In this document: in pieces, positions 31,223 to 37,460 of the stretch
Layout of the letters: each line of letters begins with the position of its first letter
How positions within the stretch are numbered: the first letter of the stretch is position 1
From: JAVBMC01 sp031552845
Lineage (GTDB): Bacteria > Verrucomicrobiota > Kiritimatiellia > RFP12 > DVOR01
NCBI GenBank assembly: GCA_031552845.1
Contig: JAVBMC010000066.1
Coordinates: 1-41,185 of the forward strand
Direction of reading: 5' to 3'
Length of the DNA stretch: 41,185 nucleotides
Notes under the pieces: generated by a model
What the model saw: the letters and a program-made list of their open reading frames with translations, nothing else
Database searches by the model: none
Told to the model about the DNA's origin: nothing
Program-made: the position numbers and the translations under genes

Positions 31223-32169
31223 TTTCGATGGGTGGGGTTATTGCGCAGACGTTGCGGCGGTTGCATGGGCAGTGGGGGTTGATCGGCCTGATGGGGCTGT
31301 TGGTGCTGGGCGTGATGGTGGGGCCGCAGGTGTGGATGGTGGCGAAGACGTTTCAGGCGGAGTTGGCGTCTGCGCGTCTGCCGGGGAAGGTGGAGGCTGC
31401 TGCGGAGTTTTATGGCAAGCAGTTGGAGAAGCGGCAGGAGTCGCGGTTCTTGGCGGTGAATTCGGAGGCGTATGAGGTGCAGTTGAAGCTGTTGCCGGAG
31501 GAGGAACGGGTGTTTGCCACAGCAGAACTGGCAACGTTGCAGGATGAGACTCAGGCGAAGCTGTTCTCGGAGGCGATGAAGCGTCATTTGAGCATGCCGT
31601 TGTCGGAGGAGGGGCAACGGATCATGCGGATGTGGAGTTGGGCACAGTGGCCGTTCTCTGCGATGCTGGCAGCATTGATGTTTGGACTGACGGGGGTGAT
31701 GCTGACGGCGGTGCGCGGGGGCGATTTGAAGTTTGGCGGACTCATGGCGTGGTTTGCGTGGCGGCGATGGTTGAGGGCGGTTGTGGTGATGGTTCTGTTT
31801 TGGCTGTATGTGCTGGCGTGGGCATTACTGGGATTGGCGCCGGGCGTGGGATTGTTGGCGGTGGGAGCACCGGCATGGATTGTGCAGTCGGTTATCATGG
31901 TGCCGGTGATTTATGCGCTGGTGACGTATCAGTATTGCGTTTATATCTTGCAGGATAAACCGGAGCTGGGAGCACGGGCGGCTTTGCAGCGAAGCAAGGC
32001 GTTGATGAAGGGGCAGCGTTGGGAGTTCTTGCGGGTGTTTGTGCCGTTGTATCTGTTGACGGTTGTGGTAACGATGGTGACATGCGGCGTGATGGCAATC
32101 TGGCTGTTTCCTTTCTTGATTGCAGCGCAAGGCGTGTTTTATGATGAGCTGAGAGAGAAGGGGAAGTAA
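31219..32169 (+). CDS. DUF975-like membrane protein, paralogue 8, large-insert subfamily, 316 aa
   Basis: GGVIAQTLRRLHGQWGLIGL is nearly identical to the start of paralogue 7. Soluble insert ~35-135 (KVEAAAEFYGKQLEKRQE; LPEEERVFATAELATLQDE; MPLSEEGQRIMRMW), then ~4 helices, YILQDKPELGARAAL with RSKALMKGQRWEFLRVF, closing AAQGVFYDELREKGK. The EERVF..AE and PLS..GQR..RMW motifs in the insert are shared with paralogue 7, implying a conserved function for the insert. The final GK and stop lie in R1. Confidence 0.77.
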   Translation: MISMGGVIAQTLRRLHGQWGLIGLMGLLVLGVMVGPQVWMVAKTFQAELASARLPGKVEAAAEFYGKQLEKRQESRFLAVNSEAYEVQLKLLPEEERVFATAELATLQDETQAKLFSEAMKRHLSMPLSEEGQRIMRMWSWAQWPFSAMLAALMFGLTGVMLTAVRGGDLKFGGLMAWFAWRRWLRAVVVMVLFWLYVLAWALLGLAPGVGLLAVGAPAWIVQSVIMVPVIYALVTYQYCVYILQDKPELGARAALQRSKALMKGQRWEFLRVFVPLYLLTVVVTMVTCGVMAIWLFPFLIAAQGVFYDELREKGK

Positions 32170-32260
32170 TAAGTAATAGGTGATAGGTAATAAGTTAAGA
32201 GGCTGACGCGCACAGGAGCAGATAAGCTCACGCGGAGACGCGGAGGCGCGGAGAGAAAGA
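32163..32260. repeat. dispersed repeats R1+R2 between paralogues 8 and 9
   Basis: AAGTAATAAGTAATAGG and TGATAGGTAATAAG, then GAGGCTGACGCGCACAGGAG, then CACGCGGAGACGCGGAGG and CGCGGAGAG. It supplies the stop codon of paralogue 8. Confidence 0.82.
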
Positions 32261-32326
32261 GAAGCAGTCATAGTAATAAATTGGAGAGGATTGGCGCACA
32301 GGAGAAAAATTATCAGTGGTGTTCGT

Positions 32327-33385
32327 ATGAGATCGGTCTTGGCTATAATTCCTGAGGCATTTCGCGCACTTCGCGGGCGGTGGTGTTATGCGGCGGCTTG
32401 CGTGGTGATATTTCTGCTGGTGCTGGCGTTTCATCAGGTGGGTGAGTTCGGGTTAGCGTGGATGGATAGGGGTTGCCTTCGTAAGATCGATGTGCCTGTT
32501 GTGCAGATATATGAGGGTGTTCGTAGTGAGGCAATAGAAAAATCTATAAGAGCAGAGAAGAAGGGTTCTTTTCTCGGTATTCAATGGGGCCGAGGAATAT
32601 TGCCGTTATTTGAAAAATATTTGGGTGAGCCTGATGAACTGCCACGAGCCGAGAAATTATTTGATGAGATGAGGCTTGTGGATTTGGTGAACAGCCAAGG
32701 TGAGAACCGCCGTCTTCTTTTTGAGAGCATCGCACGGCATGCGCATTGTCCGTTATCATCTACAGGCAAGAGTTTGAGATATTGGCTGGATGTAGTGCAG
32801 TGTGTTCATGTGGTTGTGCTGGTGGCGTTGTTCTTTGGTTTGATTCGGGCGATGCTGTTGGTGAGTCGAAAACAGGAGGCAGGGGTTACCGAGTTGTTCT
32901 TTTGGTTCAGACCACGCAGATGGGGTAAGGCTGTGATTCTTGCGCTGTTGGCTTCTATCATATCATATGTGGCTATACGGTTTTTGATTATAGGGTTCGG
33001 AATCTTTTTTCTGCTGTTCACGGTTGTCTTGAGTTTGTTTCATTTTTCACCTTGGTTTTGTTGCGCGTTGCTAATGTTTGTTGTTGCATTGCCTTTTGCG
33101 GCGTTTCTATGGTCGTTGTATCTGTTACAGGATGATCCGCGGGCAAATGTATTGAAGCTGATCTGGCGAAGTTTCTGGATGATGAAGGGGAACTATTTTA
33201 AATTCATGCTGGTATTCGGCGTGTTATACTTGATTGCGGTTCCTTTGCTTTGGTATACTAAACTCGTTGCAGCGGTTTGGGTTGTTCCTTTTTTGTTTGT
33301 AGCGCAGGGGCTGTTTTATGATTGGCTGCAAGCCGATTATAAAAAGCGGGAGGCGGAGGCTGCTGCAAGAGGCGAAGAATTTTAG
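32327..33385 (+). CDS. DUF975-like membrane protein, paralogue 9, large-insert subfamily, 352 aa
   Basis: I start at ATG 32327 (MRSVLAIIPEAFRALRGRW), which aligns with the starts of paralogues 7 and 8; the frame continues upstream to a TTG at 32291. No good ribosome binding site precedes 32327. Soluble insert ~45-150 with PLSSTGKSLRYWLD matching PLS..GQR..RMW. It has ~5 helices, LYLLQDDPRANVLKLIW with MMKGNYFKFMLVF, and closing VAQGLFYDWLQADYKKRE. It is the most diverged of the subfamily. The TPR protein follows after 36 nt. Confidence 0.72.
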   Translation: MRSVLAIIPEAFRALRGRWCYAAACVVIFLLVLAFHQVGEFGLAWMDRGCLRKIDVPVVQIYEGVRSEAIEKSIRAEKKGSFLGIQWGRGILPLFEKYLGEPDELPRAEKLFDEMRLVDLVNSQGENRRLLFESIARHAHCPLSSTGKSLRYWLDVVQCVHVVVLVALFFGLIRAMLLVSRKQEAGVTELFFWFRPRRWGKAVILALLASIISYVAIRFLIIGFGIFFLLFTVVLSLFHFSPWFCCALLMFVVALPFAAFLWSLYLLQDDPRANVLKLIWRSFWMMKGNYFKFMLVFGVLYLIAVPLLWYTKLVAAVWVVPFLFVAQGLFYDWLQADYKKREAEAAARGEEF

Positions 33386-33421
33386 GCGGGAGTTCCGCCG
33401 AAGTCACAAGGAGGTCAAGTC

Positions 33422-34036
33422 ATGAAGCAAGTATCAGTGATCATGCCGTTGATTGCGGCATTAGTTTGCTGCTCGGTTGCACGGGCAGATGAGTCGGCTG
33501 AGTTGAAGAAGGAGGTTGAGGCGTTACGTCAGGAGGTGGCGGCTTTGCGCGAGGCAACAGCTGAGAAGGCAAAGCAGGAGGCTCCGGCGGTGGATCGGAG
33601 GGCCGGCATGCGTAAGAAGAATGCGGCGGCTAGTAAGATTTATACCCGCGAGCAGCTGCAGGAGATTGAGGAGCTGTATCAATCGGCGAACAGTAATTTG
33701 AAAGCGCCTGATGCAAAGACAAAGCTGTTGTCGTTGGTTGAGAAATATCCGAAGGCGAATCGGAGCGGCTGCGCGATGATGTATCTGGGGCAGTCGGCTG
33801 AAGGTGCCGAGAAGGAGAAGTATCTGAAGCGTGCGATTGCTGACTTTGGCGACTGTTTCTATGGCGATGGCGTGCAGGTTGGCGCGTATGCCCGGTACTA
33901 CTTGGGATATTATTATCAAGAGGCCGGCAAAACGACTGAGGCTAAGGCGCTGTTTGATGAAATCCGTAAGGATTATCCTGATGCGGTGAATCACAAGGGC
34001 AAGCCGTTGGTGGATCTATTGCCGAAAGAGAAGTAA
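33422..34036 (+). CDS. periplasmic coiled-coil/TPR protein, 204 aa
   Basis: Signal peptide MKQVSVIMPLIAALVCCSVARA. Coiled coil at ~24-58 (ESAELKKEVEALRQEVAALRE). Then two to three helical repeats of TPR type (AKTKLLSLVEKYPKANRSG; YARYYLGYYYQEAGKTTEAKALFDEI). The domain order of coiled coil plus TPR is that of CpoB/YbgF-like periplasmic proteins, though it is shorter. It has the best ribosome binding site in the region (AAGGAGGT at 33407-33414). Its position as the last gene of the DUF975-like cluster suggests a periplasmic partner of those membrane proteins; this is inference only. Confidence 0.75.
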   Translation: MKQVSVIMPLIAALVCCSVARADESAELKKEVEALRQEVAALREATAEKAKQEAPAVDRRAGMRKKNAAASKIYTREQLQEIEELYQSANSNLKAPDAKTKLLSLVEKYPKANRSGCAMMYLGQSAEGAEKEKYLKRAIADFGDCFYGDGVQVGAYARYYLGYYYQEAGKTTEAKALFDEIRKDYPDAVNHKGKPLVDLLPKEK

Positions 34037-34043
34037 GAGTGCC

Positions 34044-34164
34044 AAGTAATAAGTAATAGGTAATAAGTGGGGAGAGCTCACGCGGAGTCGCGGAGGTGCG
34101 GAGGGGAAAGAGGAGAGGCTAAACGCGATGCGGCGGTCTCGGCGAGACCTGCCCTACCTTTTAG
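34044..34164. repeat. dispersed repeats R1+R2+R3 in a row
   Basis: AAGTAATAAGTAATAGG and TAATAAG, then CACGCGGAGTCGCGGAGG, then GCTAAACGCGATGCGGCGG to CCTGCCCTACC. This is the only place where all three families follow each other, just after the TPR gene. Confidence 0.8.
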
Positions 34165-34215
34165 AAACAGCAATTATTAGAAGCGCCTGTAATAAGCAAG
34201 CGCGATAGAAAAGAG

Positions 34216-34242
34216 AAAGGCGGCTTGTTGAGCCGCCTTTTT
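34216..34242. terminator. bidirectional terminator between the TPR gene and fmt
   Basis: AAAGGCGGCT (34216-34225), loop TGTTG, AGCCGCC and five T. The A-tract on the left and T-tract on the right suit both converging units. Confidence 0.88.
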
Positions 34243-34266
34243 GTTTGCACGAGCCACCGTGTGGAT

Positions 34267-35220
34267 TTATTGGAAGGTGTCGCCGACGGCGAGGGCGTGG
34301 CCGTTGAGGAAGTCGTGGCCGGTCATGACGCGGCAGCCGTCGGGTTGGACTTGCGTGAGGAGGAGGCACCCGTTGCCGGTGTTGACGAGGGGGCCTTCGG
34401 GTGTGTTTTGGATGATGACGCCGCAACCGGAGTCGGTTTTGTGGTTGACGATCTTGGCTTTGAGTATTTTGAGGCGTTTGGGTTGATCTTTGTGGGTAAA
34501 ACCGGTGTAGCAGCTGGGCCAGGGGTTGAAGGCGCGGATGCGGCGGTCGAGGTCTTCGGCGGTGTGGCGCCAGTTGATGATGCCGTCTGCTTTTTTGAGT
34601 TTCTTGGCGGGTGTGGCGTGTTCGTGTACTTGCGGGTGGCGCGGGAGGGCGCCGTCGAGCCATAGGGGGAGGGTTTCGATGATGAGCTGTCCGCCGATGC
34701 AGCCGAGGCGGTAGTGGATGCTGCCGGTGGTGTCGTCGTGGCGGATGGGGGTGGCGCGCTGGAGGATGATGTCGCCGCTGTCCATGCCTTCGGAGATGAG
34801 CATGATGGTGACGCCGGTTTCGGGTTCACCATTGAGGATGGCGTGTTGGATGGGGGCGGCTCCGCGGTATTTGGGGAGGAGCGAGACGTGGATGTTGAGG
34901 CAGCCTTTGGGGGGGATGTTGAGGAGGCTAGCGCTGAGGAATTGGCCGTAGGCGACTACTACGGCGACTTCGGGCTGGAGGCTGCGGATGAGTTCAAGCG
35001 ACTCGGGCGCATTGATATTCTCGGGGGTGTAGCAGGGGAGCTGCGAGGAGAGCGCGTAGGCGTGGCAGGCGCATGGGGTCATGTGTTTGTGCCGGCCTGC
35101 GGGGCGCTCGGGTTGGGCGATGACGCCGACGATGTCGCAGGTTTGCGATTCGACGAGCTGGTCAAGGACGAGGGCTGAGATTTCGGCGGAGCCGATGAAG
35201 AGGACTTTGGGACGCGCCAT
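34267..35220 (-). CDS. fmt: methionyl-tRNA formyltransferase, 317 aa
   Basis: Formylates Met-tRNAfMet with 10-formyl-THF for translation initiation. I start at MARPKVLFIGSAE (35220), the usual family N-terminus; the frame stays open 21 codons upstream into the DUF481 gene. The catalytic triad is visible as Asn109 and His111 (NIHVSLLPKYRGAAPIQ) and Asp147 (MDSGD). The C-terminal tRNA-binding part includes WPSCYTGF. It lies 49 bp downstream of the DUF481 gene on the same strand and may be in its transcript. There is no def next to it, a common partner elsewhere. Confidence 0.95.
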   Translation of the reverse strand: MARPKVLFIGSAEISALVLDQLVESQTCDIVGVIAQPERPAGRHKHMTPCACHAYALSSQLPCYTPENINAPESLELIRSLQPEVAVVVAYGQFLSASLLNIPPKGCLNIHVSLLPKYRGAAPIQHAILNGEPETGVTIMLISEGMDSGDIILQRATPIRHDDTTGSIHYRLGCIGGQLIIETLPLWLDGALPRHPQVHEHATPAKKLKKADGIINWRHTAEDLDRRIRAFNPWPSCYTGFTHKDQPKRLKILKAKIVNHKTDSGCGVIIQNTPEGPLVNTGNGCLLLTQVQPDGCRVMTGHDFLNGHALAVGDTFQ

Positions 35221-35269
35221 GGTGGTTGGGGCTTGAGTGGGGGGTGTGTTTTTAGCGGTGTTCCTTTGC

Positions 35270-36298
35270 TTACCAGACTGCACGTAGACGGATGAACCAG
35301 AAGGTATCGACCTTCTCCTTGTCGTCGCCGGGGTCGCTGACGTATTCGTTCAGGATGCCCATTTCTTGTTTGACACCGGCGAAGAAGAAGGGGAACTCGA
35401 GGCGGGATTCGTGACGGGCGTACATGTGGTCGCTGTTTTCGAGGGAGGGTTCAAAGGTGATCTCGGTGTTCCAGTAGGTGTCTTTGCAGAGGCGTTGGCG
35501 GAACCAGAGGCCGGAGTCTAAGCTGACGCTTTCTTCATCGACGTCTTCCTGTCCGTCCTGTTCGTAGTACATGCTGTATTCGTAACCGAGACCGAGACGC
35601 AGACGCAGGGTGCTGTCGATGGCGTTGCCGTGTTCGTCCATGTTGCGCCAGAGGTAGACGCTGTAACCGGCGGCGTTGTAGGTGCGCCATTTGATGTTTT
35701 GCATTTCGTTCTGGAGGTTGTCGTTACGGGCATACACACCGCTCATCGGGCAGAGGCGGTATTCGTAGTCTTCGCCGAAGTTGAGCAGCTTGGTTTGGAG
35801 GGTGCCGTCGACGCGTTCGTAGTCGTAGCGGCCGTAGAGCTTGAGCAGGTGGTTGCCGGAGGTGTAAACCGCATCGCCAATGAGGCCGACGCCGAAGGAT
35901 TCGGTGTTGCCGCTCTTGCCGTTGAGGTTGACACCGGCTGAGAACGCCCAATGCTTGGGCGGCTTGGGGGCGTCGGGGTCGGGATCGCCGCTGCGGTAGG
36001 CTGTTTTGACAGGGATGCCGGCTTCGGCAGAAAGGTCGAGCTTCTCAGAGGTGGCGGCATCGAGGTAGTTGGTCGTGTTACGCGCGAGGACGGGTTCGTC
36101 GGTGAGGATGCGTGCGACGAACTCTTGCTTGATCTGGATGTCGCCCGCGTAATCGGTTGTGAGGGTCACGATGCCTTGGTGGATTGTTTTAATCGTGCCG
36201 GTCAACGTGCTGCCATTCGTGGTCATCACGGTGTCGGCATTGGCAAAAAAGAGCAACGAAACAGCCGCAATCCCCGCGGCGCGAACATGAGTCAGCAT
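35270..36298 (-). CDS. DUF481-family outer-membrane beta-barrel protein, 342 aa
   Basis: Signal peptide at ~1-21 (MLTHVRAAGIAAVSLLFFANA). Residues ~22-70 are a small beta domain (NGSTLTGTIKTIHQGIVTLT), as in DUF481/YdiY proteins. From ~110 come alternating amphipathic strands (AFSAGVNLNGKSGNTESFGV; HLLKLYGRYDYE; LRLRLGLGYEYSMYYE), ending at a terminal Trp (FWFIRLRAVW), the usual barrel-insertion signal. Its function in the outer membrane is unknown; relatives are annotated as salt-induced. It has a good promoter (36331-36359), AAGGGA 5 nt before the ATG, and fmt downstream. Confidence 0.9.
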   Translation of the reverse strand: MLTHVRAAGIAAVSLLFFANADTVMTTNGSTLTGTIKTIHQGIVTLTTDYAGDIQIKQEFVARILTDEPVLARNTTNYLDAATSEKLDLSAEAGIPVKTAYRSGDPDPDAPKPPKHWAFSAGVNLNGKSGNTESFGVGLIGDAVYTSGNHLLKLYGRYDYERVDGTLQTKLLNFGEDYEYRLCPMSGVYARNDNLQNEMQNIKWRTYNAAGYSVYLWRNMDEHGNAIDSTLRLRLGLGYEYSMYYEQDGQEDVDEESVSLDSGLWFRQRLCKDTYWNTEITFEPSLENSDHMYARHESRLEFPFFFAGVKQEMGILNEYVSDPGDDKEKVDTFWFIRLRAVW

Positions 36299-36330
36299 AG
36301 TGGTCCCTTGTAATCAAAAACAGTGGAAAG

Positions 36331-36359
36331 ATAATACCGCATCTGCTTCTAAAAATCAA
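36331..36359 (-). promoter_or_regulatory. promoter of the DUF481-fmt unit
   Basis: On the minus strand: TTGATT (36359-36354), a 17-bp spacer and TATTAT (36336-36331). The leader is ~25 nt. Confidence 0.7.
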
Positions 36360-36375
36360 GCCTTAACCCCGAGAG

Positions 36376-36450
36376 AAGTAATAAGTAATAGGTGAGAAGC
36401 AATAAGTTGAGAGGCTGACGCGATGGAGGGAGAGACAAAGTAATAAGTAA
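36376..36450. repeat. dispersed repeat R1, two partial copies
   Basis: AAGTAATAAGTAATAGG and TGAGAAGCAATAAGTTGAG, then GAGGCTGACGCG, then a second AAGTAATAAGTAAAGG. It lies between the DUF481 promoter and array D, with no gene attached to the stops here. Confidence 0.75.
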
Positions 36451-36470
36451 AGGCACCTCTATTAATTCCT

Positions 36471-36558
36471 CTGAGGTCACCTGACCTCATACTTAGAGGT
36501 CAAGCGACCTCAGAGGATGAGGTTTAAGCACCTGCGAGTCTGAGGTCAGGTGACCTCA
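36471..36558. repeat. palindrome array D, exact 23-bp pitch, four units
   Basis: Nineteen-base units begin at 36471, 36494, 36517 and 36540, with 4-bp spacers TACT, GAGG and GAGT. Units 1 and 4 contain perfect palindromes TGAGGTCACCTGACCTCA and TGAGGTCAGGTGACCTCA. Unit 2 keeps GAGGTC/GACCTC, and unit 3 is decayed (AGGT/ACCT). The layout matches array C exactly. Confidence 0.82.
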
Positions 36559-36585
36559 GTCCTTGGAATCAGGTATGTGAGACAT

Positions 36586-36615
36586 AATGCCGGCGAGGGC
36601 GCCGGCACTCCCGGG
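36586..36615. repeat. dispersed hairpin repeat R4, copy 2
   Basis: AATGCCGGCGAGGGCGCCGG then CACTCCCGGG. The GCCGGCG/CGCCGGC stem sits just beyond the fumarase stop codon and could act as a 3' stem for that transcript. Copy 1 is at 1502-1531. Confidence 0.75.
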
Positions 36616-36617
36616 GA

Positions 36618-37460
36618 TTAAATGTTGAGGGGGATGGTGCGGCGGCGGGCGGCCCAGCAGAGGTAAGCAATAGTGACGAAGTAGCTGGCGGGGAGGCGAG
36701 GGCGGGTGGTGAGTTTGACGGCGAGGAGGGTGGTGTGCCCGCCGGTGCCCATGGGGCCGATGCCGAGGGCGTTGCCTTCTTGGAGGAGGCGTTGTTCGAG
36801 CGCGGCAAGTTCGGGGACCGGGGAGCTGTCGTTGAGGGGGCGCAGGAGCTGTTGTTTGGCGGCGGCGTAGCCTTCGGCGCGGTCGGCGCCGATGCAGATG
36901 CCGAGTGTGCCGGGGGCGCAGCCTTGGCCTTGGATCTGCCAGAGAGCATCAAGCACGCATTTGCGGGCGCCGTCGAGGTCGCGTCCGGCTTGGAGGCTGG
37001 CGTCGGGGAGGGCGTATTGGCGGCTCATGTTTTCGCTGCCGCCGCCTTTCATGATGAGGGTGACTTGGGCGGGTTGGCCGTCGGTGAAGTGGTAGTGGAT
37101 GACGGGGATGCCGGGGGCGACGTTGTCGTCGATGGAGCGGCCGGTGAGAGTGTCGATGGTGTTGTGGCGGAGCCAGCCGTTGGCAGTGGCTTGGCGGACT
37201 GCTTCTTGTGCGGCGCGTTCAATGGGGAGGGTGGGGGTGCCGTCGGGGAGGGTGAAGTAGAAGGTGAGGGTGCCGGTGTCTTGGCAGAGGGGGCATTGGT
37301 TGGCGGCGGCGAGCTGGATGTTTTCGCCGATTTGTGCGAGAGTGCTGTGGGCGAGGGTGTCGGGGGCTTCTTGGGCGTGCTGCCGGGTGATGGCGTCGAT
37401 GGCGTCTTGCGGGAGTTCGCAGGAGGTTTGGCGGATGAGGTCAAGGAGTTGGTTGGTCAT
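36618..37460 (-). CDS. class I (iron-sulfur) fumarate hydratase, alpha subunit, 280 aa
   Basis: Reversible hydration of fumarate to malate, or tartrate-type dehydration in the TtdA branch, using a [4Fe-4S] cluster. I start at MTNQLLDLIR (37460); nine further codons are open upstream. Motifs are CPLCQDTG at 56-63 (cluster Cys), GGGSENMS, GCAPGTLGICIGADRAEGY and GIGPMGTGGHTT. Its length matches two-subunit enzymes in which a beta subunit of ~200 residues is normally the next gene. No beta subunit is in the window: the next minus-strand gene is the DUF481 barrel. It overlaps the 3' end of dxs by 20 bp, so it is translated from the purN-dxs operon. Confidence 0.92.
   Translation of the reverse strand: MTNQLLDLIRQTSCELPQDAIDAITRQHAQEAPDTLAHSTLAQIGENIQLAAANQCPLCQDTGTLTFYFTLPDGTPTLPIERAAQEAVRQATANGWLRHNTIDTLTGRSIDDNVAPGIPVIHYHFTDGQPAQVTLIMKGGGSENMSRQYALPDASLQAGRDLDGARKCVLDALWQIQGQGCAPGTLGICIGADRAEGYAAAKQQLLRPLNDSSPVPELAALEQRLLQEGNALGIGPMGTGGHTTLLAVKLTTRPRLPASYFVTIAYLCWAARRRTIPLNI

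Noticed and set aside
32291..32326. TTG start for paralogue 9
   Set aside because: The ribosome binding sequence would be only 1 nt away, and the ATG at 32327 aligns with the starts of paralogues 7 and 8.
35221..35283. Longer fmt start reaching into the DUF481 gene
   Set aside because: The family N-terminus (KVLFIGSAE) begins two to five residues after the Met at 35220; the upstream 21 codons have no family match.
36471..36558. CRISPR array
   Set aside because: The pitch is 22-23 bp, spacers are 4 bp and units vary; no cas genes are in the window.
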